This document shows, piece after piece, positions 11,001 to 23,700 of a stretch of DNA of 64,000 bases. Position 1 is the first letter of the stretch. Every line of letters begins with the position of its first letter. The notes beneath the pieces are model-generated. The model did not search any database. It had not been told where the DNA came from and worked only from the letters and a program-made list of their open reading frames with translations. The translations under genes were made by a program, and so were the position numbers. This stretch comes from Gelatoporia subvermispora B (taxonomy: Eukaryota > Basidiomycota > Agaricomycetes > Polyporales > Gelatoporiaceae), in assembly GCA_000320605.2 (NCBI GenBank), contig KB445797.1, positions 928,474 through 992,473 on the forward strand, read 5' to 3'.

Positions 11001-13058
11001 GGGTTATGCCGCAACTGGGATGTCGGCAGGCGTATCGTCTAGCGGAAGCTCAACTCGCCAGTCCAGGTCAACTGAACCATTACCTGAACATTCAGCTTCC
11101 ACTTGGAGTGGCCCATCACACGGCTCTATGTCAGAGTCTCAGAGAATGTACGGACCCTCTGTTTCGGCAGATTCGTATGCGGTCAACGTCAATGCAAGAG
11201 ATACCGTTGCGAGCTCCATTTCAACCGGGCAATTCCAATCATCTCCAACTACTTCGTTCACATTTGAGAATGCAACCCGTGATCCGACGTCTCAAGCGAC
11301 GGATGTCAGTCATGTATCCCGTGAGGCCATCCCCAACCCGCCTACGTATACACCTCCGGCTATTTCTACTGCGTCGCCATACGCGGCAACCGGAGCCCCC
11401 GCGTCTACTGCGTCGGAGAATGCACCCGTCACACATTCCATCGCTACGCATACAGCTCCAGATGCTCCCAATACTGTTATTCCGTCAAATTTGCCGAGAC
11501 CGAATTACACTGGGACTGTACAAACCTCAAACTCGGCTAATCCCATTGCAGCTCGATTACCCGTGGATGTTCCCAAGGTTGCCGCTTCGACACAAGGAGT
11601 TGAAGCACTTTCGAACTCTGCGACCATGTTTGGCCCATCAGGGCCAGACCGCACACAGTCTGAACAGACTTCCAGCTCGTCCGCTCCCGTCACGGTGGAG
11701 TTGAGTACGACGAATGTCACCAATACGCCTACAGTCCAATATGACCGCTCATCCACGGGTCCTCACGCTGCATCTAACCATGAGAACGAACCTGGCCACT
11801 TGCCGGTACATCATGTCACAGTCGAACCCCCTACCGATCCTGTACGTCGTGCACAGAACACAACGAGAGCCGCGCAACCGTCTGAACATTCGAATCTTGG
11901 TCATCTCGACGGGAGCGGCGAGCACACTCTGACGGCACCCAACATGGTGAGATTCGTCTCCGATCCTGGCGTCCCGGGTGGCCACCCCGTCAGACCAACG
12001 ACCATGGAGAGATCAGCTATCTCCGCCCATCCACCACCTGCTGATGTGAAACGGACTATGCCGGCCGATGGACCTCCATTCCGCATGGAGACAAGATCAA
12101 TCAGGAGGAAGGCTACAATGTTATTCAATGACCGTAGGACGCCAGTGGTCCAATTTCACGACTACGAGAAACCCGTGTATCCGGATCAGGCAGTACCCAG
12201 AACGTGAGTATACCGCATTGATCGAACACCTGTGGAAGCGCATTGATCTAACATTTACACGCATTCGCTAGTTCTGAGGACCTGAGTTTCAGCGCATCTG
12301 TGTCGTATCAGGGCCGACATGACGAGGAGACTTGGAAGCTAGAAGGTCCGTCGATTACGCGCAAAGGCCCAAGCGTCAACATGCTCTGGCGCTTTGAGGA
12401 CGAGGAGGTGGCTCATGACTGGTTTGTTGCGTTATCCGCGTACGCAAAGCGGAAGGAGAAGAAGGGTGTATTTTCAGCATTTGGTCGCACACCCAAGAAA
12501 ATGCAGCCGACAATGGTCGAATGGCGGTCCACCGAGACACAGTGGAGACGCGTCATTGAGGGCAAGCTCATGTGGGCACCATACGATTCCTCGGGCGTCG
12601 TGGTATGTTGTTTCTCCAGGCTTCCCATGTCTCCAGCAGGCTAAAACAATCGATAGCCCGATGAACCTAGATGGAACTACGTGTATCTCCCAGACCCTAG
12701 TCGCGTCGTAGTTCCTGGCTCTACTTCGGCCGACAATTACTCTTTCACCGAGCATCTCAAAGATCGAGGCTCGCTCTTCTGGACAGTGAAGTTCCTACCG
12801 GAGACGCCTATGATGCGCAGAGAAGCCCGTCGCGACAAGGATTCTGACGTTGGCTATATCGAAGAACATAAATCTGATGACCGAGGGGTCGTTCATGATT
12901 GGTTCGAGGCTTACCGTTGGGTGATCGAATCGATGCCGGGGAAGTCCTCACACAGTCATGCGGCAACCTCTGCTGCACAGTCTACCGCCGCTGCACCGAA
13001 GCCGTCAGCGACAGGAACAGTAGGACGATCGGATAGGCGGGAGTCGTTGCGGGCGTGA
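8023..13058 (+). CDS. TKL-A: MLKL/HeLo-like helical bundle + TKL kinase + long disordered linker + unidentified C-terminal domain
   Basis: Exons: 8023-8243, 8300-8438, 8488-8664, 8722-8964, 9018-9188, 9240-9308, 9362-9559, 9624-9876, 9929-12203, 12272-12602, 12657-13058; all phases close (4,479 nt, 1,492 aa). Residues 1 to about 210 are helical with the spacing of MLKL-type bundles (CRSLIMRAQRVL, FLKSLLRLDDI, LTDCLVAFQ). The kinase spans about 230-480: Gly loop GGGGFGIV, Lys in VAVKRMK, catalytic loop HGDIKGVNILV (HGD in place of HRD, with Asp, Lys and Asn kept), TDFGLA, YMAPEL. It should therefore be active. Residues about 491-1210 are Ser/Thr/Pro-rich and low-complexity, in one 2.3-kb exon. 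The last 280 residues form a globular domain shared with TKL-B; its LWRFEDEEVAHDWFVALSAY stretch resembles the end of a PH domain, a weak likeness. By analogy the helical bundle may insert in membranes once activated; this is inference. Confidence 0.85.
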
Positions 13059-15065
13059 TGTAGGGATCGCGTGGCAATGAGAAGTGTTCACTTATTCCAT
13101 TTATTCTCGATATGTCGATGTGTTGTGTACGACTACGATGACCTTCACCACTATGTCCTGTTTGATCATGTGTATCACCCTTTACTTTTATTTCCTAAGA
13201 CCTTGCGATCGATGGATCGTACAGTATGAGTTCTCAGACAACGTTCGCCTTATTCGCGTCGATTGGCCAGTTTTCGTCTGTCACCAGAGTATTGTCAATA
13301 CTCAGCCTCCGTTTTTCTAATGCAGATCACAGCTGTCGTCGCCATAGCACGTAACATCAGGTGTCGGTGGCATTGCTTCTTGCATTGATGCTCACTGAAG
13401 GCGACCTCGGCTTGACAATCATACAAGTCTGAAGGTCCATCGATTTATCCAACTATACAGTTGCCTCATCAGGTACAAGGGAGCCCATGCATTCACGTGT
13501 GTTATAGCCATCAGATGCTCGCTGAAACATGGTCGAATTGCGCTACTCGCTTAGTAATGAAGAGTGTTGACAATTCGACTGTCTAGACTTGCAAGTCAAT
13601 TCTCGTGTGCGAACCGCTCGTCCTCACTTGTAGCCTCTCGTGTGCCCGAATACTTGACCAACGTATCCGTACAGATCGAAACCTCAATGTACATCCTAAC
13701 GTTGGATTATGTCATGACCTCCTCAGGCCTGCATATTTCTACTGCTTCTGTCGGCCTCCCCGGGACTATTCGTCAAAGCCATCCACGATCATGCCCCACA
13801 CTGCCCGCTGTACAGGTTAGTTTGAACCACGGGGGACTTGTCGCCGCGCTCACTCCTTGCGTTGCTCCTCTTATGTCGTGAAGGGCGACTTCCTATAGGA
13901 GACAGCACAAGCGTGGTATGTACTGTGCGGTGAGCGACAAGGGCAGAGGGGCACGAATCGGGCACGATGGATCATGACAGATAGTAAGTACAGGGTAATA
14001 CTGAGTAACGTACGGGTAGGCGTGATGTACTGACATGTACGGTATTCCCATCGAGTCAAGCTCGTATAAGTATAAGTATGAAGAACTGAGGCTGTAGGAG
14101 CAAAAAGCGAGCATGTACAACGAGTAAAGTCTCTGGAACTGCATGCAAGACACGGGGTCACTGACCTTGCGTTTTCTCTTTGAAAGGAGACTCCCGTGAG
14201 CCGCTGCAGCTTCGAGCGACGGAGTGATCTGATCGTCAGCCCTCTGGTACTCAACCAAGCTCACCGAACGTCTGAGGGAAAATAGTGTTATATGGTATTG
14301 AAAGGTACCGCTCATGAGCGTTGATGTGACGCGAGATGCAAGGTGAGGATACAGGGAGGCAAGTAGTCATTTGGGCGTTATTGAGAAGGGCTGGCAGTGG
14401 GTGGCATCTTCGATTTCGAAAGGCCTCGGAGAGACCCGCGACCAGAGACCAAGCGGCGAGAGGAGGAAACGATTGCGGCGATGCGTGAGGCACGTGAGTG
14501 AAAGGTGCGCAACAGTGTCACGGGGGAACATCGAGCGATGTCATTAGGGGATGCTGGTACGATGCGGCGAAGGTGTCAAAGGGGCATTGCCCGTGAGCAG
14601 TTGACGAGCAAACATCTGACGGTTTCTCAGACTTTGCTCTAGCCTCTAGGAAGGTGCCAGATCGACTGCTTTCGTGCTGGTAGATGCGCATGACAAGGAC
14701 GGGCCAGCTTCGGCGCCGCCCCAATCAAGCCACACGAGCGCTTACGATTCGGCAGTCCCCTTTTGGGTCAGAAGGATATTCGCGCCACTACGCTCACTCA
14801 CTGGCAACTTCTGCGCCGGCACTCCAGCTGCGCCTACCTTCTGCATCACACAATAGATGACTATACCTTCCACTTGACGGTTCTTTTCTGCATGGATTAG
14901 CACGACTCTTCGACATACTATCAGTTACGAGTCTCATGGACCACCATGTGACCTGCTTCTTGAACTTTGTGACACTGCTATCTGACATGAGGAATGGGCC
15001 AAGTATATCTTTATAAATGTCGACCACTTCACGTACAGAGTGTCGGCATATTCCTACTTTTTACC
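13059..15065. other. Intergenic region, 2.0 kb
   Basis: Between TKL-A and the orphan gene. Scattered short open frames on both strands have no recognisable domain and overlap one another. I see no tRNA, repeat array or mobile element. Confidence 0.5.
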
Positions 15066-16584
15066 ATGGCATCCTCAGACGATGTTTACGCTGCTGAACT
15101 AGAACATCTGCGTCATGGACTACCTCTCTGGGACCCAGAACCAACAAATCACGGCGAGGTCCAGATCGGAGACGTTGGCTTCATCTACCGTGGCGCGTTC
15201 CATCGTTTATTCAATGCTATGAGCGACCCCAACGATGATAAGAACTTCGGATTGACGCTCCCGGACCCGTTCAGAAAGCTCAGTCTGCCTAGCAGCGATC
15301 TCCTTCAGTACGACCCATGTGCTATCAAAGCAGGGGCTTTGTGCAGCAGAACCGTTACAGCACGTAGTATAGGAGTTAACTTTCAAGCATCGTGAGTTTA
15401 CAAATTATGACTTTGCGCACGCTAATGTTATTGGAAGCTCGACTGCTACTGGCCAATTTGAGGTCGAATGCACCAAGGATAGGGGTGCCATGCTGATTCT
15501 CAATGATGACGCTGAACGCCACGAGGTGATACCCACAAGGCGCATGACTGAGTATATGAAGAGCAACTATAGATACTGGGTCCGCTTGGCAAAAGATCAC
15601 TACGAGCTAGAGCTTGAGCTAGGTCAAGTCTACTTTGTTCGAGGTTTCGTCAAGAGTACGGAATGGGTGGTCTCCGCCTTTCACGGAGGGACCACGTCAT
15701 TCACAGGCCAGATAAATCTTTCTCAAGGGCCCGCCGGAATTGGTCTCTCTGCGTCGTGGTCCGACACGACTCATCGTACACCAGACATGCGAGATGGGCC
15801 GCGAAAATTACCACATACCCCTTCCGGCTTACGCCTCCTAACTGACGGAACAGCAGCGGAATTACCCCCGGCACTCTACAGACGTGCTAAATCTCAATGT
15901 GTCTTCCTCCATTACTACAAAATGCAAGAACGTCGGCTCATGCCTCCCAAGGTTATCAAGGCTGCGGCGGAGCGTGAACATCCTCAATCCGGTCGAGATG
16001 AGAGCTGGGATGATGAGTTAGGGGTCGGTAATGCAACAGCGGAAGACGATGAGGACTTAGATCGAGTCATTACGGAGGATTATGCACCTGGGAAAGTGCG
16101 TATTGCATTCATCACTATTGCCAGTGCCACTCACTAGTTCGAAAATCAAGATCCGCGATCCGGTGGATGATGTTCTGGCCTACATATTGAATGTACGCAT
16201 GAAATCTTTGACGTTAGCGCTATTACTGAGACCATGCTAATCCTTTGTAATATGTCGCAGAGTTCCAATGCAGAAATAGCAATCGCCAGCGATTGGGATG
16301 TTAAAATCATGCTCGAAGTGTGTATCAGTGGTGGTCACTGAGACGAAGCTGAATGATTATTGTTGAAGGCATATGGACCAAGTCGAAACATCGTTGATGT
16401 TCTCCAGACATCCTCCCCTGAAGTTATAGTGGACAGTGATGGATGTGAGTGTATGCTCATTGATACTTGAATTAAGATGGTAACCTTACATATCTGAGTA
16501 GTTGGGATGCTGCAAGTAGCATCTCTTGCATCAGATCATCATGTGCTGAGCTCAATTGCTGTGAGTATATATACGCTCTTTTAG
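15066..16584 (+). CDS. Orphan protein with an IGDVGFIYRGAFHRLFNA-type N-terminus; possibly the 5' part of TKL-B
   Basis: Exons: 15066-15391, 15438-16095, 16151-16192, 16261-16317, 16369-16444, 16502-16584; these total 1,242 nt (413 aa). The N-terminal motifs (GEVQIGDVGFIYRGAFHRLF, then LCSRTVTARSIGVNF, RMTEYMKSNYRYWVRLA, VKSTEWVVSAFHGG) match, from memory, an expanded Agaricomycete family without an assigned function. No catalytic motif, signal peptide or membrane segment is visible. Two small exons, 42 and 57 nt, code IRDPVDDVLAYILN and an IAIASDWDV stretch. The acceptor at 16150 is an unusual AAG. The stop lies 32 bp before the TKL-B start, and a perfect GTGAGT donor at 16561 would splice in frame into TKL-B (acceptor 16610). 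A single fused gene is therefore possible. Function unknown. Confidence 0.65.
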
Positions 16585-16616
16585 CTGGGTCGTCTCTCAC
16601 CTTTTATAAGGGCGCC

Positions 16617-19597
16617 ATGGATCTCGCTATACGAGTGACCATTGAAGCCGTGTCTTCCCTACGTCCTGCTCTGTCGGCGCTCACAACTGCTTGGGAATTC
16701 TACGCCTCTGTCAAGTACTCGAAGGCCAAGTGCAGGAGCCTTATCATGCGCGCTCAGCGCGTTCTATATCAGATCAGCGAGGCGATGAGGGAGAATCGCT
16801 GCGAGTCCAGCGTTCGCAACCTTCGAAGGCTGGAAAGGTTGTGTACATTTGCAAACTACTTTGGACGATGCTGATGATCAAGGTGTTGATTAGCAACCTA
16901 GACTTTGTTCGCAATGTAATGGCTGTCCAAGCGAGCATGTCGTTTCTCAAGAGTCTTTTGCGACTTGACGATATCAATTTCGCGCTTGAGGAGGGTCATC
17001 AAAATCTTACTGATTGTCTCGTAGCCTTCCAGGTACGCATTCGCAGATGTTGAGCGGAGGCGACTGTGCTAATGGTCCTATAGATTCGTTCACACGTGAA
17101 TATCGAGAAGCATCTGGAAGAATACGAAAGCGCGAGGCGGGAGGATGCTCACGAGCTGAAGCAGCTGTGTGGCCAACTCGTCCAGAATGAGAAGAAGTTG
17201 CTGTTGCATCTGAACATCAAAGACGAAGATGTACCCGAGGCAATGCTCGCAATGCAACGGGTATGTGTACACACTGATGCACTACAATGCCTGCTAAATA
17301 TATTTTTGACCTCGCAGGAGCTTACGCAGTCAAATCTACTCAGCGACCAGCGTACGTTGATCGAGACCGGTCTCGTCGCTCTCCAGCATTCTACCCGTTA
17401 TGAGCCTCCGAAGGAGACACCGACATGGGCCATAACCTACTACGACGTTGATGTTGATCCTAGTAGTGAGCTCGGTGGAGGAGGCTTTGGCATTGTGACA
17501 AAGGCGCAGTGGCGGGGATTGCAAGTTGCTGTCAAACGCATGAAGACGAATAATACCAAGGTACGTAATGTGACTTCCTGAACGTCAAGTTGTCATCCTA
17601 ACATGCACGTCAGGCGCTGGTCCGCGAAGTCGAGACATGGATTCGTTTGCGACATGACCACATTGTCCCTTGTTACGGGGCGTCCGTTAGCGCAGATCCG
17701 CCATTCATTGTTTTGCGCTACATGCAGCATGGGCATCTGTTGCAGTACCTTCAAGCGCATCCGGAAGCAAATCGTGTTCAACTCGTAAGGGCCTCTGCGA
17801 TCACTCATGCTTACAGATCTAACAGCGCACTGTAGATCTTTGAGATCTCTTCTGGCTTACGGTATCTTCATGGCGAGAGAATTGTGCATGGCGACATCAA
17901 AGGCGTTCGTATCCAAGTCACTCATCTCTTTGCTTAGCTCATTCCTCAGAAAATCAGGCCAATATTCTCGTCGACGATGCAGGAAAGGCCTGCATCACCG
18001 ATTTTGGGCTTGCAATCAAAGTCGAAGCAGCACGCAACGACGATCCTCCCAAGCGAGCTGCTGGGACGTTGCGCTACATGGCACCTGAGCTCATGCAGAC
18101 TGGGCGTCTCACGTATGCCACAGATGTGTATGCATTTGGGATGCTCATCTACGAGGTATGACTATCCCAGCTGGTTCTACACGAAGCCCCTTTTGTCCTG
18201 ACCTATCATGGCAGACATTTGCAGGATGTCAGCCATTCGCGATGGAGTTGAAAAAGGATGTACTTTCGGGGAAACTGGTTCTAGAGCGTCCTGAGTCGCG
18301 CGATATCCATGATCGAGGTCTAACAGACGAGATGTGGGGGTTACTCCAGCTGTGTACATCGAAAGAACCCGGGAAGAGGCCCATTTCCAATGACATCTTT
18401 GCTAAGACGACTGTCATGGCAAGGGAATGGAAAACTAAGACATCAAGTACCACTAGTCAGTATTAATTCTCGTAAAACTCCTATGCAAGCTGAATGCTCT
18501 TACACAGGACTGGTTCGGTACGCCACGAAGGCGCATGGCGTTGGTGCAAACTATATTTCTCCTGATGAACTTACCAAGGTCTCGCTACATTCATCCTCAT
18601 TGATGTCAGGTACTACTGCCGTTGAGACACCTCTTGGTTCACCGCCTTCACTGCAGAAACTCGAGCTAGATTCTCCGAAATTTAAATGGGCACCTACTGC
18701 TGTCGGGCCGACTATGCCAGCCGATATACTTCCTTTCCGTTCCGACATGCGGGCAATCAACAGGAAGGCCACCATACTGTTCAATGAGCATGGGGCACCG
18801 GTGGTACGATTTAATGGTTACGAGAGACCCGCATACCCAGCATTGGCACTCCACAGAACGTAAGTACCGCATTAGTGAAACAACTGTGAAAGCGCGTTAA
18901 CCTGACGCGTAATCATTAGTTCTGAGGACTACACATTCAGTGCATCCGTGCCGTACCATACCCAATATGACGAGGAGACTTGGGAGTTAGAAGGTGCTTC
19001 GATTACACGCAAAGGCCCAAACGTCGACGTACTCTGGCGCTTCGAGAACGAGGAGGTGGCCCGTGATTGGTTCGGTGCCCTATCCGCGTATGCAAAGCGG
19101 AGGGAGAGCAAGGGTGTGTCTGCAGGGTTTGGTCGTACACCCAAGAGTGTGCAGCCGACAACGGTCGAACTGCGGTCCACCGAGACACAATGGAAACGCG
19201 TCACTGAGGGCACGCTTATGTGGGCACCATACGATTCCTCAGGCACTGTGGTACGTTGTCATTTCAGGCTTCCATGTCGCTAGCAAGCTAAAATTAGCCA
19301 AAGCCCGCTGAGGCTAGATGGGACTACGTGCCCCTACCGGACCCTAGTCGGGTCGTGGCTCACAGCTCTACTTCAGACGGCAGTTTCTCTTTCAACGAGC
19401 AGCTTAAAGATCGAGGTCCGCTCTTCTGGACAGTGAACTTTTCACCGGAGACGACTACGATGCGCAGAGAAGCTCGTCACGACAAGGATTCTGACGTTGG
19501 CTATATCGAAGAACATAAATCTGACGACCGAGGGGCCGTTCATGATTGGTTCGAGGCCTACCGTTGGGTGATCGAATCGATGCCGGAGAGGCCCTGA
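16617..19597 (+). CDS. TKL-B: MLKL/HeLo-like helical bundle + TKL kinase + short linker + the same unidentified C-terminal domain
   Basis: Paralogue of TKL-A with the same 11-exon plan. Exons: 16617-16837, 16894-17032, 17084-17260, 17318-17560, 17614-17784, 17836-17904, 17958-18155, 18215-18455, 18508-18859, 18920-19250, 19304-19597; these total 2,436 nt (811 aa). Seven exons have identical lengths in A and B, and exons 1-7 are nearly identical in sequence. The kinase has GGGGFGIV, VAVKRMK, HGDIKGANILV, TDFGLA and RYMAPEL, so catalytic residues are intact. The exon corresponding to A's 2,275-nt linker exon is only 352 nt here. The C-terminal domain (AINRKATILFNE, then DVLWRFENEEVARDWF, then HDWFEAYRWVIESMP) is well conserved. 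The protein ends about 37 residues earlier than A. An upstream GGCGCC directly before the ATG stays in frame with the orphan gene, so the real N-terminus may be longer. Confidence 0.85.
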
Positions 19598-22336
19598 AAC
19601 AGCCATGCAATCTCTGCTGAGCAGTCTACCGCCGCTGTGTCAAGGCCGTCAGCGACGGGGACGGTAGGACGGCTAGATAGGCGAGAGTCGTTACCCATAG
19701 CTTTGAAAATGTTGCGTTCTATTCCATCCCGAAGCATCGATATGTGCGACAACGACGACCTTCACAATTTTGTCCTGATTAGAAAGGGGATCGCTCAGTG
19801 CCTTGTCGACTCTTCGCAATGGACGATTACTGTAACCGCTGTTTTGTCTGCGATCCTACGATATGCTGGTTCTCGTCAGTCTACAGAGTATTGTTTCTTT
19901 GGGTTCCCCATCCTTTGAGTGTGAATGAGTCGTATGCTCCTTCCTCGCAGCACGTAACGTCGGGCATCGAGCCTTGTATTTCACTATAAGAGATCTTGGT
20001 CAGGCGACCATTGAAGGCTCATCGGTCCACTCAGCGGTTTCAACAACTTTAAGGGAATACATGTATTCCGATATCGCTGAATCGTCAGTAGCTCGCTAGA
20101 TGTAGTCTGATGGCGGTGTCCGCCCGTTATTGCAGAGGGCTGACAGCCCGGCGATCTAGACTCGCCTGACGGCTTTCGTCGACAGACACAATTCGCGAGT
20201 TTATCTAATGTTGAATTGTGTGCTGACCTCAGGTTCCATCTAGGACTACATGACATCCGGAGCAGTCTTGAAGGCGTATTCTCATCTAATCATATAACTT
20301 CATGCAAAGTGCGGCGGTTTTTTTTACCTAGCACAAGACAGGTGCCTCGCTTCGCTTCGGCCCTTTGTTATCAGGCGTGACGTGTGAAGATCACTTAGGT
20401 GAGGTTGAAACTTGTTAAACCCAGGGAAGACTCCAACTTCCGATGAGCAGGTGCGCAAATAGAGTGCGGCGGTAAATTCAGCATACGGTAAGATACAAAC
20501 AGAAGTGATCGCTGTGACGCACTTAGCAAGCTGAGGGCCACAACACATGTGGAACAGGTGCGAACATTGGCAAGGCTCCGAGCGCAAGATGAGGAAGAGA
20601 TTTGAGACATGGGAACGTGGGAAGGCAAGACGCAGAAGGCAAGGAAAGGCAAAAAAGGCAGGTGAAAAAGAGCCAAATAGATGCAAACGAAATGCGTCCA
20701 CCTGCATAAAGAGACTTTAATTTAATTTAATGTTCTCCACCTTCGTGCTTCAGCGATATATCAGGCAAATTCCGAGGGTCGACGTGTAGGAATGGGGTAC
20801 AGTTTGGACATTTATGGAGCTTGTATGGGTAGCCTGGCACCGCGGTTATATTTCGGCTACATCAGTCGAATCTGAGAGCTGCGCGATGCCGTGGTTCGCG
20901 GGAGCCATATCGGATCGAGAAACCCGTCTGCGTAGAGAAAAGGAGCGTGTTTATTCCGATGTAAGCCGAGGTTGACGAGGTCGTTGCATACTTGGACTCT
21001 ATGTGCCGTGAACTAGTGCATCAAGTCGGGGATACGCCGTAGGATGAAGATTGCGGGCGTGGACACGCGAGGGAGCATCGATTTCTGCATAATTGTTGGC
21101 ACTGCATTCGAGACCGTGCAGTGCGGAGATGTCATCGGGTAAGTTCGACGCGCTTCAGACGACAACGTGGAGGGTCACTCGGCACAGTTACGCTGGAGTA
21201 TTCTCGGTGCTTTTTCACATGCACAGTATCTCGGCGAGTCAGATTTGGCCTCTTGTTCCACATGGGGAATTGATATTTTTCTGTTGAATTTTCTTTTCAC
21301 ACACGACGAAAATCGTGATTGCGGCGATCTTGTACTGCACTCCGACCCCGTTCGGAATGAACCGGTTCTATTAAACCTTCGTCACCTCATAAACTCAGAT
21401 CATACCTCCGCCACCGGATCTCTTTCTCAACCCGATTCACAGACCTGATAACACAGCAACTGCTTCGCGTCTCCACACCGCTATGTAGTTGGCTTCGACA
21501 CCACCGCACGCGTTGTACACGCACGCTCGACCGCGCCGCCACATTGCCCTGGGTGATGAACGGTTGCCGCTTCTGCCACCATCTTGCTCTGAACGTTGGG
21601 TCCCCGTTATGTGGTGGGATTCAGTATTATAGCCAGGCCTCCTGAAGCTCGCAAGCGAAACCACCCACACCCTTTCCCCGCGATCAGATTCGGTTAAGGC
21701 ATCGCCACGAGGACCACCACACAGGTCACATCCCACGTGCCGGCCCCGACCAGGCCTATCGGTGTATATGGGTCATTTCGCAGCGACGCCCATAACACCA
21801 GCGTAGCGCGCTGCGATAGTTCTCCCTCTATGAGTATTTGCTGACATGATGCGTGAGGCATCTGAAAGAAACTACTATTATGATGCGCGACGATTTAGAC
21901 AAGCGGCGCGGGACCGAGAGCCGCGGAAGGTATATGCGCATGCTCGCAGCGGTGCACGATTGCATGGCAGGTCCCGGTGTCGATATGATCGCGCGCTGCA
22001 CGTGTTGTGGTGTGCCCTGAGTTGTAGTTGTGGTGGTGACTACTGACCCGTCATGCGCGGTGGACGAAATTGCCGTGCTGCTTGTGTCAAGACGTGCTGG
22101 ACCAGATGCGTGCTGTGGTTCGAAATTGAGTACGGAGCGCTTCGGCTCGAGACGCTCGTGAGTGCGCCCATTCTTGATTGTGGTGGTAAAGCTCAGCACA
22201 CTGTTATAGGGATCTCTGACATCGCGTCTTGTGTGGTATAAGAGGGTCTTTGGGTGGCGGAGAAACAGCACCACCGCCTAAGGCATCCCGCCTCCGGTAC
22301 CATAGTCTCAAAGAGCTAATCCCCATTGAACTTACA
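19598..22336. other. Intergenic region; its right part is the upstream half of a segmental duplication
   Basis: 19,598 to about 20,740 shows nothing recognisable beyond a short T-run near 20,320. From about 20,740 it resembles about 24,880-25,400, for example the shared GTGGTTCGCGGGAG and GTGAACTAGTGCATCAA strings. From about 21,190 it resembles about 26,590-27,750, as in CGTTCGGAATGAA and TATTAAACCTTCGTCAC. A TATAAGAG element at 22,237 lies about 100 nt before the next ATG and is repeated before the paralogue. Confidence 0.55.
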
Positions 22337-23700
22337 ATGGTCACCACTCTGATTAACGGCACATACTCCATCACCGCCACGGACGGCGCGTCGCTCGTCT
22401 TCGCGAATATCTCCGGAGCCTTGAGCCTCGTTCTTCAGAACATGACAGATGGCGCTGCGAATCAGGTACGTCGTCTCATGCATGCTACCGGTAACAACAG
22501 TTTAACTCGAATGGCTACACAGTGGTGGATAGAGGGCGACCCGCCTGCATATACTGTCAAAAGCATGCTGTACGACCTGTATATCACTCCCTCCGACACC
22601 TCCGACGCGTTCTCAGGTGACGTGCAGCAGCTCGTACCGAGCCCAGAGCCGTTCGGCTGGTACGCCTTGCCCGACGACGAGTCGTTCGCGTAAGTTCCCT
22701 ACTTGATCAACACAGGTGTCGCTGTACTGAGAGCGCGAATATCAGTTTCTCGCCTGACCCGACGCACCCCACATTCTGGACCTCGGAAACCGACTCCCTC
22801 AACACGAACGACGTAAGTCCCCTTCCCCTTGTCGACAGATACACAAAGCCGACTGAGACATATTTCAGGTCGTTCTCTCCTCTACGCGCAGCCTCTGGAC
22901 GCTCGGGCTAGTGTCCGCCACATCTTCACTTGCCCTCTCAGACAGCCCCACTGCCGCGTCCTCTGTCGCACATTTCTCTAGCTCGCTGAGCATCGGCGCG
23001 ATCGCAGGGATCGCAGCGGGTGGGATTTGTGGGGTCGTCCTCCTAGTTGCCCTCGCAAATTTTCTCCACAGAAGGAGCGCTGGGTACCGCGAGGAGACCT
23101 CGGATAGCTGTGACCGAGAGATGGGACAATACGCGAATGTCCCTCGATACGGCAACACTGATTATGGCTTGGGACCAGGAGTCCCACTGCCGACGGCTGT
23201 GTGCACCGCCCACTACCCACCACAATACCCCTATTGAGACGAGAGAAGGCATTGATTCGGTTTGCAAGATGCTCCGGCTGGCGCCAGGTGATTGGTCAAG
23301 TTTGGATTGATATGTATCTTACGGCTGGTGCATAGAGCTCCATGTTGTATGTATGATTTGGCTTGTGCATAGAGCTGCGTGCTGTATCGGTGATAGAGTC
23401 TAGTTCGTCATGTAAAATATCCCTCGATGTTCAGTATAATTCTCTTAGATGTGAGTCAAGAGTGAACGAGCCCGACGTGTAATGAGGGACCAGGGCGATG
23501 CATCGAAAGAGTTAGTTGTCCATGCAGTATCTGAGCAGACTTCTTAGGGCTTCTCGTGTAGCAAACACGGCCGTGGTAGAGAGACGGTGTCTGTCGCCGT
23601 CATGTTGGATATACGGTAAATGTAGAGCAGACATCTAAGCTCACCTGATGAATTGACTGTGGGCTGGCTCTGAAGAATCCTATAATCCTCTCCGGGTACC
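21190..23700 (+). repeat. Segmental duplication, unit A (paralogous to about 26,590-29,515)
   Basis: Collinear similarity extends from about 1.1 kb upstream of the first membrane-protein gene, through all its exons and introns, to past its 3' end (CACGGC..TGGTAGAGAGACGGTGT region). The second unit continues on the far side of the copia insertion: CAACAGCAGAGCT and AAGATAGCGCGACGA at about 23,735-23,775 recur at about 34,640-34,670. Boundaries are approximate. Confidence 0.65.
22337..23237 (+). CDS. Single-pass membrane protein, paralogue 1 (unknown function)
   Basis: Exons: 22337-22465, 22523-22689, 22746-22812, 22869-23237; these total 732 nt (243 aa). Residues 1 to about 95 (GTYSITATDGASLVFANIS, then NQWWIEGDPPAYTVKS) have a lectin-like spacing, reminiscent of a ricin-B type beta-trefoil repeat; this is a weak resemblance. 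A Ser/Thr-rich stalk follows. A hydrophobic segment at about 155-178 (SIGAIAGIAAGGICGVVLLVA) ends in basic HRR, predicting one membrane span with a short Tyr/Pro-rich C-tail inside the cell. No classical N-terminal signal peptide is seen. The exon-intron plan is the same as in paralogue 2. This topology is common among fungal surface proteins. Confidence 0.75.

Noticed and set aside
10781..11704. 307-codon alternative frame inside the TKL-A linker exon
   Set aside because: Arg/Leu-rich shadow frame. The in-frame reading links conserved exons on both sides with correct phases.
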